A stretch of DNA of 12,314 nt from NCBI GenBank assembly GCA_035280245.1, contig DATEGF010000096.1:1-12314 (forward strand). The letters are read 5' to 3'. This document shows, piece after piece, positions 1 through 5,327 of the stretch; position 1 is the stretch's first letter, and the number at the start of each line of letters is the position of its first letter. The stretch is from DASZHJ01 sp035280245. GTDB taxonomy: Bacteria; Pseudomonadota; Alphaproteobacteria; ATCC43930; CGMCC-115725. The notes under the pieces were generated by a model. The model saw only the letters and a program-made list of their open reading frames with translations, made no database searches and was not told the origin of the DNA. The position numbers and the translations under genes are program-made.

Positions 1-1035
1 ATCAATCACTTCAAGGGCACGCAAGTGCTCTCGCCGCCGGAGCCGCGTGTTGCGGAGCCGGGCCCGCCGCCGCCCGACCTCAAGGACATCAAGGGCCAGG
101 AGACCGCCAAGCGCGCGCTCGAGGTGGCGGCCGCCGGCGGCCATAACCTCTTGATGATCGGCCCGCCCGGCGCCGGAAAATCGATGCTGGCGGCGCGGCT
201 CCCCGGCCTCCTCCCGCCGCTCGATCCCGCCGAGGCGCTCGAGGTCTCGATGATCCACTCGATCGCGGGTTTGCTGCGCGAAGGCAAGCTCCTGCGCCAG
301 CGGCCGTTCCGCGATCCACATCACTCGGCCTCGCTGCCGGCGCTGGTGGGCGGCGGTCTGCGCGGCCGTCCCGGAGAGATCTCGCTGGCGCATCTCGGCG
401 TGCTCTTCCTCGACGAGCTGCCGGAGTTCCAGCGCGCGACCTTGGAGTCCTTGCGCCAGCCGATCGAGACCGGCCGGGCCACGGTGGCGCGCGTCAATGC
501 GCACGTCACGTATCCCGCGCGGGTGCAGCTGGTCGCCGCGATGAACCCCTGCAAGTGCGGCTATCTCGGCGACCCCGCCCTCGGCTGCGGCCGCGCGCCC
601 AAGTGTGCCCTCGAGTATCAATCGAAGATCTCGGGCCCGCTCTTCGACCGGATCGATCTCCACATCGACGTGCCGGCGGTGAAGCCCGCCGACCTCTCGC
701 TGCCCCCGCCCGCGGAAGGCAGCGCCGAGGTGGCCGCCCGCATCGCCAAGGCGCGCGCAGTGCAGATGAAGCGCTATGCGGCGCTCCCCGAGGACCGGCG
801 CATCCGCACCAATGCCGAGGCCGATGGCGCGCTCCTCGACGAGATCGCGACACCCGATCCCGAGGGCAAGAAGCTCCTGCTCGACGCCGCCGAGCGGCTG
901 CATCTGTCGGCGCGCGGCTATCACCGCGTCATGCGCGTCGCTCGCACGCTCGCCGACCTCGACGGCTCGCCCACAGTGCGCCGTCTCCACGTGGCAGAGG
1001 CGCTCAGCTACCGGAGGATCGCGCTGAGTGGATGA
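1..1035 (+). CDS. comM: ComM/YifB-family Mg-chelatase-like AAA+ ATPase, 5' end outside window
   Basis: This is the C-terminal part of ComM, a cytoplasmic AAA+ branch-migration helicase that helps integrate incoming DNA during natural transformation in studied bacteria. The frame is open from base 1, so the gene starts upstream; the GTG at 25 is internal. About 344 codons are visible of a family that is usually near 510, so the N-terminal Lon-protease-like domain is mostly missing. Visible motifs are Walker A GPPGAGKS at 160-183, Walker B VLFLDE near 400-417, the cysteine-bearing AMNPCKCGY and CGRAPKC segments at 538-612, and the arginine-bearing GPLFDRIDLH segment near 634-663. The C-terminal helical domain ends in HVAEALSYRRIALSG before TGA at 1033. 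The last 95 bp are repeated at 3783-3877. Identity is firm; a role in competence for this organism is inferred from family knowledge. Confidence 0.95.
   Translation: MNHFKGTQVLSPPEPRVAEPGPPPPDLKDIKGQETAKRALEVAAAGGHNLLMIGPPGAGKSMLAARLPGLLPPLDPAEALEVSMIHSIAGLLREGKLLRQRPFRDPHHSASLPALVGGGLRGRPGEISLAHLGVLFLDELPEFQRATLESLRQPIETGRATVARVNAHVTYPARVQLVAAMNPCKCGYLGDPALGCGRAPKCALEYQSKISGPLFDRIDLHIDVPAVKPADLSLPPPAEGSAEVAARIAKARAVQMKRYAALPEDRRIRTNAEADGALLDEIATPDPEGKKLLLDAAERLHLSARGYHRVMRVARTLADLDGSPTVRRLHVAEALSYRRIALSG
934..1028 (+). repeat. Direct repeat, left copy: comM 3' end
   Basis: These 95 bp match 3783-3877 with 7 mismatches. The final 53 bp (976-1028 against 3825-3877) are identical, while all 7 differences fall in the first 42 bp. 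In the shared reading frame five are silent third-base changes, and two lie in a single codon (ACA to GCC, Thr to Ala). The copies diverge straight after the shared GCGCTGAG: this one continues TGGATGA, the other CTGGTGA. Confidence 0.9.
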
Positions 1036-1216
1036 GTGAAATGCACTGACCGCGTCAGCGCAGGCTCACGAGCGGTCGGTCGGAGCCGCGACCAGATCAT
1101 CGCGAGAAGCTTGTCCGCGTCGAAGGGCTTCGGCACGACGTGATCGGCGCCGAGCTGCTTCGCGACCATCAGAAAATCCGATTTGCCGAGCGGTCCAGCC
1201 GCCGACCTTCACTCAT
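1032..1216. repeat. 9-bp inverted repeat bracketing the receiver relic
   Basis: ATGAGTGAA at 1032-1040 overlaps the comM stop. Its exact reverse complement TTCACTCAT lies at 1208-1216, next to the MFS stop codon. The arms bracket the receiver relic almost to the base. A 9-bp match over this distance can arise by chance, so a link to a mobile element is only a possibility. Confidence 0.35.
1041..1208 (-). pseudogene. Response-regulator receiver-domain relic (C-terminal third only)
   Basis: Read on the minus strand from 1208, the frame gives a segment containing GKSDFLMVAKQLGADHVVPK followed by PFDADKLLAMI. This is the alpha4-beta5-alpha5 end of a CheY-like receiver domain, including the conserved Lys-Pro of the KPF motif. 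An in-frame TGA at 1211-1209 closes the frame upstream. The N-terminal two thirds, with the acidic pocket and the phosphoacceptor Asp, is absent. The frame runs on antisense into the comM tail and stops at TAG 1010-1008, so the natural C-terminus is also unclear. The fragment has no plausible start codon or ribosome site and should be inactive. It sits between the comM stop and the stop of the MFS gene and marks a recombination junction. The KPFDADKLL motif makes the assignment fairly secure despite the short length. Confidence 0.72.
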
Positions 1217-2403
1217 TAACCGACCGCTTGGGCTTTTTCGATGAAGGACGATCGGCTCGCGAGGTGCCGGAAGAACAGCCAAAGGATCACCGCCACGCCG
1301 AGCGAGGCCGCGCTGGCATCAAAGGCGAAACGCGCGCTTCCGGCCTGCTTCGCGATCAGGCCGATCAGCCAAGGACCGCCCACATTCACTGCATAGTAGA
1401 CCGTGAACATGATTCCCATGCCCACGGACCGCGTCTCCGGTGCGAGCACTTGCGTCGGCAGGGCCATGATGGCGCCGCATGGCAGTCCGCTCGCGATGCC
1501 CAACAGCAGGAATATGGCAAAGACTGCGTCGACGCGGGGCGCCACAGCCATCGTCGCGGCAAAGGCGAGTAACCCGCAAACCAGCACGACAGCGCGGCGC
1601 CCGATGCGATCGGCGAGTAAACCACCCGCCGGCAGCGAGATCGTCACAATCCACAGCACGAGACTGGTGGCCGAGCTTCCCGCGGCAAAGGACCATCCGC
1701 GCTCGGTGAGCATCAGCGGCCCAAAGGCAAGGATGGTCACCAGGCCGACATTGTAAAGCCCATAGATCAGGCCCGCGGTTATGAGACACACGACGACTAG
1801 CCGCTCCGGCCAACGCGACTGACGTTGAGCACCGGCGCTTGCATCGTCGGGCGCCTTATAGGCCGCTGCCAAAGCCACAAACGCCAAAACCAGGTAAGCC
1901 ACGACCGAGATGGAAGCCGGCACTCGATCGCCGGAACTGGCGATCCAAGGAATCGTGGCAAGCGACAGCGCAATCCCGGCCGGTGCGGAATTGCCGATGA
2001 TCGCCATCGCCGTCGCCGTCTCTTTGCCGGTGAACCAATCCGCCACCATCTTGATGATCATGACGTTGAGAAGAATGCCGCCGGTTCCGGCCACGATCCG
2101 CGCGCCCATCAGAATCGGCCAGGTCGGCGCGGTCGCCGCGGCGATCTCGCCGATGGCCATGAGCGCCAGTCCAATGAGCACAACGGGTTTGTCCCCAAGC
2201 CATGCGCCGATAGCGCCACCCGGAAACGCGAGTATCGTCCCGGGGGCGTGGTAGAGCCCGATCAACAGGCCGATGTCAGCGATGCTGAGCACGAAGCCGG
2301 ACATCAGCTGCGGCGAAAGCGACGCCACCGCCTGATACTGGATCCCGGTTGAGACGCGCACTGCAAATAGAAGCGCCAAGACGACCCATCGATTTGAGGG
2401 CAT
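1216..2403 (-). CDS. MFS transporter, 12 membrane segments
   Basis: This is an inner-membrane major facilitator superfamily permease of 395 residues, the normal length, with about 12 hydrophobic segments. The motif-A loop appears as GAWLGDKP at residues 66-73 and, better conserved, as LADRIGRRA at 263-271, between segments 2-3 and 8-9. A polar central loop, about residues 183-200, separates the two halves. MADWFTGKE at 119-127 recalls the CynX/nitrate-type (NNP-like) branch, but the substrate and direction cannot be read from sequence. The ATG at 2403 has GAGAG six bases upstream. It lies 44 bp downstream of ridA on the same strand, so the two probably share a transcript, likely controlled by the divergent TetR-family gene. 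The stop codon at 1216-1218 overlaps one arm of a 9-bp inverted repeat beside the receiver relic. Confidence 0.9.
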   Translation of the reverse strand: MPSNRWVVLALLFAVRVSTGIQYQAVASLSPQLMSGFVLSIADIGLLIGLYHAPGTILAFPGGAIGAWLGDKPVVLIGLALMAIGEIAAATAPTWPILMGARIVAGTGGILLNVMIIKMVADWFTGKETATAMAIIGNSAPAGIALSLATIPWIASSGDRVPASISVVAYLVLAFVALAAAYKAPDDASAGAQRQSRWPERLVVVCLITAGLIYGLYNVGLVTILAFGPLMLTERGWSFAAGSSATSLVLWIVTISLPAGGLLADRIGRRAVVLVCGLLAFAATMAVAPRVDAVFAIFLLLGIASGLPCGAIMALPTQVLAPETRSVGMGIMFTVYYAVNVGGPWLIGLIAKQAGSARFAFDASAASLGVAVILWLFFRHLASRSSFIEKAQAVG

Positions 2404-2447
2404 CGAATGCTCTCGCAGGTTTCGCCCGTTCCGCGCAGCACTTGCGC

Positions 2448-2825
2448 CTATCTCGCCACGACCTCGATCTCGACGGCGGCGCCGAGCGGCAGGCCGGCGG
2501 CCTGAATCGTTGTCCGGGCCGGATATGGTGTCTGGAAATAACGCGCGTAAACCGTGTTCATCGCGCCGAAATCCTTCATATCCGCGAGGTAGACGGTGGT
2601 CTTCATCACGTCGTCGAAGGACTTCCCCGCCGCTTCCAGCACGGCTGAGATGTTGGCGAATATTTGCTCGGTCTGAGCGCCGATGTCGCCGGCGACGAGC
2701 TTGCCGGTCGCTGGATCAAGCGCGACCTGGCCGCTGAGAAAGAGCAGATCTCCGGCACGTACAGCGGCGGAAAAGGGTCCTACTGACGGCGCGATCCGGT
2801 CGGTCGTGATTATCTCTCGACGCAT
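2448..2825 (-). CDS. ridA: RidA/YjgF/YER057c/UK114 family protein (Rid deaminase)
   Basis: This is a small cytoplasmic protein of 125 residues, the usual size for a family that forms trimers and hydrolyses reactive enamines/imines, such as 2-aminoacrylate, to keto acids. The key Arg is present in YPART (Arg104), with Asn90 in MNTVY and Glu119 in VEIEVVA, matching E. coli RidA Arg105, Asn88 and Glu120. The usual Tyr of the PY motif is Phe18, and the position of Cys107 is a Thr. These changes suggest one of the divergent Rid subgroups rather than housekeeping RidA. The ATG at 2825 has AGGAG nine bases upstream. It is the first gene of a ridA-MFS pair and diverges from the tetR gene across 297 bp. 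Family is certain; deaminase activity on a given substrate is inferred from the retained Arg. Confidence 0.92.
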   Translation of the reverse strand: MRREIITTDRIAPSVGPFSAAVRAGDLLFLSGQVALDPATGKLVAGDIGAQTEQIFANISAVLEAAGKSFDDVMKTTVYLADMKDFGAMNTVYARYFQTPYPARTTIQAAGLPLGAAVEIEVVAR

Positions 2826-2925
2826 GTCGTTGATCTCCTGCCAAGGTTAAAATCGTCGGTATTGCGATCATCGATGCGGCCACTCCTCCGGCGAACTTTC
2901 CGAAGGAAGCTGCCGGATCCGCGCG

Positions 2926-2953
2926 CCGTCCGTTTTCGTTCGAAAAGCGACGG
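2926..2953. promoter_or_regulatory. Candidate TetR-family operator, 28-bp hyphenated palindrome
   Basis: The outer arms are CCGTC (2926-2930) and GACGG (2949-2953). The inner arms are TTTTCG (2933-2938) and CGAAAA (2941-2946) around a TT centre. That makes 11 of the 14 symmetric base pairs complementary, with two mismatches between the arm blocks and one at the centre. Size and symmetry suit a TetR-family dimer or pair of dimers. It lies 100 bp upstream of ridA, where the -10 of a promoter using the TTGACA at 2965-2960 would fall, so binding would block that promoter. This assignment is an inference. Confidence 0.6.
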
Positions 2954-2959
2954 TTCTGC

Positions 2960-2965
2960 TGTCAA
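2960..2965 (-). promoter_or_regulatory. Candidate -35 element of the ridA-MFS promoter
   Basis: On the minus strand this reads TTGACA, an exact sigma-70 -35 hexamer. A 17-bp spacer would place the -10 at 2942-2937, inside the palindrome, where the bases CGAACG match the consensus poorly. A weak or non-standard -10 is therefore likely, or the match is chance. Confidence 0.35.
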
Positions 2966-3122
2966 TCGCCATCAAGGCGCTGATCAACAATCTACGCCGA
3001 TGTCGCGTAACGTAAATTCACTGGTGAGTATACTTTCATATTGCGCTTCGGGCGCAGTCGGGTACGTTTCACGAACGGTGGCCCGCGCCGCGCGAATTAA
3101 ACCCTCTCTTGAGGTGCCGAAT

Positions 3123-3695
3123 ATGCCGAGGGATGGCCTACTCACGAGAAATCAAATCGTTGCTGCCGCTGACGAGCTTTTCTATAGCCAGGGCCTGCAT
3201 GCTGTGAGCGTGGATGCGATCGCCGAGAAGGCCGGTGTCACGAAGAAGACCTTCTATTACCACTTCAAATCGAAGGACGATCTGATCGGTTGTTATCTCG
3301 ATGCCCGCGATAGGCCGACCGTCGATCGTTTCAAGGTGTGGGCAGGCAGCGAGGGAAGTGTCGCCGACCGGATGACGCGGTTTTTTTCAAAGTTGGGCAG
3401 ATCAAGCCGAGGGCCGCGGTGGAATGGCTGCGGCTTTCTGCGCGCGGCCGCCGAGTTGGCCAACATGCGTGGCCATCCGGCGCTCACGGCCGCGCGAACC
3501 CACAAGGCGCGCTGCGAACAATGGCTATTGGAAATGGTGAATGAAGAGGGCCATTCCAATGCCGAGACAATCGCTCGCGCTCTCATGGTCTTGATCGACG
3601 GCGCGGTCAGTCAGATCTTGATCCATCGTGACTCCAAGTATGCGACCTCGGCCGGGCTTGCCGCTCGATCCCTGTTGAGCAGAGATCAGCTATAA
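3123..3695 (+). CDS. TetR/AcrR-family transcriptional regulator
   Basis: This is a one-component DNA-binding regulator of 190 residues, the usual length. The N-terminal helix-turn-helix covers about residues 8-55: the segment ILVAADELF-like entry (IVAAADELFYSQGLHAVSVD), then IAEKAGVTKKTFYYHFKSKD, a textbook TetR recognition helix. The rest is a helical ligand and dimer domain; NGCGFLRAAAELAN near its middle resembles the TetR_C_13-type ligand domain. The start at 3123 is chosen because the HTH begins just after it and GAGG lies eight bases upstream; a longer frame from 2862 adds sequence without recognisable homology. It diverges from ridA-MFS, so it most likely represses that operon and perhaps itself through the palindrome at 2926-2953. 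The ligand is unknown. The downstream frame stays open into the comM-tail fragment. Confidence 0.92.
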   Translation: MPRDGLLTRNQIVAAADELFYSQGLHAVSVDAIAEKAGVTKKTFYYHFKSKDDLIGCYLDARDRPTVDRFKVWAGSEGSVADRMTRFFSKLGRSSRGPRWNGCGFLRAAAELANMRGHPALTAARTHKARCEQWLLEMVNEEGHSNAETIARALMVLIDGAVSQILIHRDSKYATSAGLAARSLLSRDQL

Positions 3696-3776
3696 CTGGC
3701 GCCATATCGTCGGGGCTGCAGGTCCGACTCGACGTTCTGCTCGGTCGCCTTCGTCGCCCACTACAATGCCGAGGCC
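3696..3776. other. Short unassigned stretch between tetR and comM fragment
   Basis: No gene, terminator or repeat is recognised here. The frame following the tetR TAA stays open without a stop into the comM fragment and ends at 3884, but the 27 codons before the comM homology show no family I can identify. In DNA this rich in GC an open frame of that length is not informative. Confidence 0.5.
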
Positions 3777-3884
3777 GTACTCCGCGTCGCCCGCACGCTC
3801 GCGGATCTAGACGGTTCGCCCGCCGTGCGCCGTCTCCACGTGGCAGAGGCGCTCAGCTACCGGAGGATCGCGCTGAGCTGGTGA
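3777..3884 (+). pseudogene. comM: comM 3'-end fragment (second copy)
   Basis: This fragment encodes the last 35 residues of ComM: VLRVARTLADLDG, then SPAVRRLHVAEALSY, then RRIALSW before TGA at 3882-3884. Homology to the full gene stops abruptly upstream of 3777, and no start codon or ribosome site precedes it, so it cannot give ComM alone. The differences from the intact copy are mostly silent, so the fragment derives from a comM that was under coding selection rather than from drifting junk. It ends three bases before the stop of the convergent DUF1989 gene. That suggests the ancestral locus was comM followed directly by this gene, and that this tail, from the identical block on, is the original chromosomal one. 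Confidence 0.85.
3783..3877 (+). repeat. Direct repeat, right copy: comM 3' end
   Basis: This is the partner of 934-1028, in the same orientation, about 2.85 kb away. The 53-bp identical block is 3825-3877. Together the pair encloses the receiver relic, MFS, ridA and tetR genes, like the junctions of an islet inserted in the 3' end of comM. Confidence 0.9.
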
Positions 3885-3887
3885 TTG

Positions 3888-4493
3888 TCATTCTTTCGCT
3901 GGTACCACCTCGAAATGTACGGCCTTCGGCGTGCGGTCGGGGCCGTTGATGGGCGTCACGTCCATCGGGCAGGCCGAGAACACCACGATCGCGTCGACGA
4001 GCGCGCGCAGGAGCACGTGATCGCCGGGTCGGCTCACCGGCGGCTCCATGCCGATCTTCTCGCTGTCGCTTACGGGTATGTTCATCCAGAGATTGAGCGG
4101 GTTCGGCACGATGGGCGCATCGTGGCCCGCCGCGAACAGCGCCTCGATGAAGTTGTCGCGGCAATTCCGGTGGCCGGGCGGGGAGCCGTAGTGCTTGTAG
4201 AGCCACTTGTCGCAGCAAGCGAAGAGCATGTCGTGCCGGCCGGGCGCGGTGTCCTCTTCGAGGAGCAGCATCGGATTGCGCCGGTTCGAGTAGAGCGTGT
4301 CGCCCTGGCGCGGAAACAGATTGAAGAGCATGCGCCGCGTATGCTCGACCGAGAAATATTCGGTTGGATCACCCGCCGCGAGCGCCCAGGTATCCACCAC
4401 CTGCGAGCCGAAGGTGTTCACGAGCCGCACGGCCTCGCCCTTGCGCAGCGGCACCGCACGACCGAATCCGCCCGCAATCTCCTGCATGGTCAT
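3888..4493 (-). CDS. DUF1989 / urea carboxylase-associated family protein
   Basis: This protein of 201 residues is typical in length for the DUF1989 family, whose members often lie beside urea carboxylase/allophanate hydrolase and related transport genes; their biochemical role is poorly defined. Family signs are the N-terminal GEAVRLVNTFGSQVVDTWAL block, NRRNPMLLLEED with the following GRHDMLFACCD, the NLWMNIP segment and the C-terminal FSACPMDVTPINGPD motif, whose Cys and Asp are conserved in the family. The start at 4493 is preferred because GGAGAGG lies a few bases upstream; a longer frame reaches ATG 4577, but its extra 28 residues are low in homology and overlap the vapB upstream palindrome. 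No urea carboxylase genes are in this window. It runs toward the comM fragment (three bases between stops) and away from vapB. Function unknown. Confidence 0.85.
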   Translation of the reverse strand: MTMQEIAGGFGRAVPLRKGEAVRLVNTFGSQVVDTWALAAGDPTEYFSVEHTRRMLFNLFPRQGDTLYSNRRNPMLLLEEDTAPGRHDMLFACCDKWLYKHYGSPPGHRNCRDNFIEALFAAGHDAPIVPNPLNLWMNIPVSDSEKIGMEPPVSRPGDHVLLRALVDAIVVFSACPMDVTPINGPDRTPKAVHFEVVPAKE

Positions 4494-4564
4494 GGGCACC
4501 TCTCCCCGATTCCCGTGCGACCATCTTCCCGCAAAAGCTCGTGGTGCGCCAGTTGCAGCTGTGG

Positions 4565-4578
4565 TATGGGTGCCCATA
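4565..4578. promoter_or_regulatory. Candidate VapB(C) operator, 14-bp palindrome
   Basis: TATGGG and CCCATA flank a TG centre, ending 27 bp before the vapB start codon. VapBC systems usually repress themselves through palindromes in this position, bound by the ribbon-helix-helix antitoxin. It lies in the 112-bp gap shared with the divergent DUF1989 gene, so binding could affect both. Role inferred from position and symmetry. Confidence 0.5.
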
Positions 4579-4605
4579 TCCCATTAGCCATATAGAAGGC
4601 GGCCC

Positions 4606-4851
4606 ATGAAGACGACGATCGAGATCTCGGATCCTCTGCTCCGGGAGGCGCGCAAGCTCGCGATACGGCAAGGCATCACGCTCAGAACGCTGGTGGAGCG
4701 CGGTCTTCGGCGCGTGGTTGCCGAGGAAAAGCCCCGTCCGGGCTTCAAGCTTCGGCGGGCGAGCTTCAAGGGAAGCGGACTGCAATCGGATCTGGAGGGG
4801 GCGTCCTGGGAGAGGTTGCGTCAGCTCGCCTATGAGGGGCGTGGCGGTTGA
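4606..4851 (+). CDS. vapB: VapB-type antitoxin, ribbon-helix-helix
   Basis: This 81-residue protein is the antitoxin of a type II toxin-antitoxin pair. The N-terminal MKTTIEISDPLLREARKLA followed by ITLRTLVERGLRRVV is the strand-helix-helix of the RHH fold common in VapB (DUF2191-like) proteins; this part should dimerise and bind the operator. The basic and aromatic C-terminal tail (about residues 42-81) is expected to wrap and block the VapC active site. A purine-rich GAAGGCGG precedes the ATG by a few bases. Its TGA overlaps the vapC start by four bases, so toxin translation is coupled to antitoxin translation. The palindrome at 4565-4578 is the likely autoregulatory site. Confidence 0.9.
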   Translation: MKTTIEISDPLLREARKLAIRQGITLRTLVERGLRRVVAEEKPRPGFKLRRASFKGSGLQSDLEGASWERLRQLAYEGRGG

Positions 4852-5294
4852 TCGCGGTCGACACGAATCTACTGGTGTATGCGCACCGCGAGGACTCGCC
4901 GTTTCACAAGGCGGCATTCGAGCAGCTGGGGGCGCTGGCCGCCGGCTCGGCGAGTTGGGCGATTCCCTGGCCCTGTCTCCACGAGTTCCTCGCCATTGTA
5001 ACGCATCCCCGGATCTATGCGCCGCCAACGCCGTTGCCGGCCGCACTCGACCAGGTAGACGCCTGGCTCGAATCGCCGTCACTGGTGCTGTTGGCGGAAT
5101 CAGGCGACCACTGGTCGGTCTTGCGGAGCCTCCTCGTCGATGCTCGCGTCACCGGTCCCCAAGTGCACGATGCGCGCGTGGCGGCACTTTGCCGCCAGCA
5201 CGGCGTGCGCGAGCTCTGGTCCGCGGACCGCGACTTCACGCGTTTCCCGGGTCTCCAGACCCTCAACCCGGTGATCGGGAGTGCTTCCACTTGA
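4848..5294 (+). CDS. vapC: VapC-type PIN-domain ribonuclease toxin
   Basis: This is a 148-residue PIN-domain protein, a Mg2+/Mn2+-dependent endoribonuclease that inhibits translation when freed from VapB, usually by cutting tRNA or the 23S sarcin-ricin loop. The four acidic residues are all visible: Asp5 in AVDTNLLVYA, Glu46 in LHEFL, Asp108 in VHDARVAAL and Asp127 in SADRDF. The toxin therefore looks intact. The start must be TTG 4848, since the next in-frame candidate (GTG, residue 10) would remove Asp5. TTG overlaps the vapB TGA as TTGA, which should keep toxin synthesis low and coupled. Target RNA is unknown. It converges with the MBL gene, the stops being 33 bp apart with no clear terminator. 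Confidence 0.92.
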   Translation: MIAVDTNLLVYAHREDSPFHKAAFEQLGALAAGSASWAIPWPCLHEFLAIVTHPRIYAPPTPLPAALDQVDAWLESPSLVLLAESGDHWSVLRSLLVDARVTGPQVHDARVAALCRQHGVRELWSADRDFTRFPGLQTLNPVIGSAST

Positions 5295-5327
5295 CGGAAC
5301 GGCCCGAAACCCAACCGAGATTGCGCC

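Larger units (their letters stand above)
2826..3122. promoter_or_regulatory. Divergent ridA / tetR regulatory region
   Basis: This 297-bp gap separates the two oppositely directed genes and is richer in A and T than its surroundings, especially 2960-3130. It contains a 28-bp hyphenated palindrome at 2926-2953, a consensus TTGACA facing ridA at 2965-2960, and a TATACT at 3029-3034 that could be a -10 box for tetR but has no good -35 partner. A small inverted repeat TGCGC-TTCGG-GCGCA lies at 3042-3056. An in-frame ATG at 2862 would extend the TetR protein by 87 residues, but that stretch resembles no known domain, so it is treated as non-coding. Confidence 0.6.
1029..3782. mobile_element. Putative genomic islet inserted at the comM 3' end
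   Basis: The segment between the two comM-tail repeats carries a truncated response regulator, an MFS transporter, ridA and a tetR-type regulator. The repeats have the arrangement left when an element recombines into the 3' end of a conserved gene and restores its reading frame. The tetR promoter region (about 2960-3130) is visibly richer in A and T than the flanks. No integrase, transposase or relaxase is visible inside, so this is a decayed element or a product of homologous exchange. That it is an islet is inferred; the repeats themselves are seen directly. Confidence 0.45.

Noticed and set aside
1036..1050. A small inverted repeat CTGAC-CGC-GTCAG near 1045-1057 as a comM terminator
   Set aside because: The stem is only five base pairs and no run of T follows, so it does not qualify as an intrinsic terminator.
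2862..3122. N-terminal extension of the TetR protein by 87 residues
   Set aside because: The added sequence has no recognisable domain, spans the palindrome and promoter region, and a well-placed ribosome site precedes the start at 3123.
3696..3884. A tetR-to-comM-tail in-frame extension as a possible fusion gene
   Set aside because: The tetR frame ends in TAA and the following open stretch has no start or ribosome site; its openness is expected at this GC content.
4494..4577. Longer start for the DUF1989 protein at 4577
   Set aside because: The added residues lack family similarity, while GGAGAGG stands just upstream of the start at 4493.
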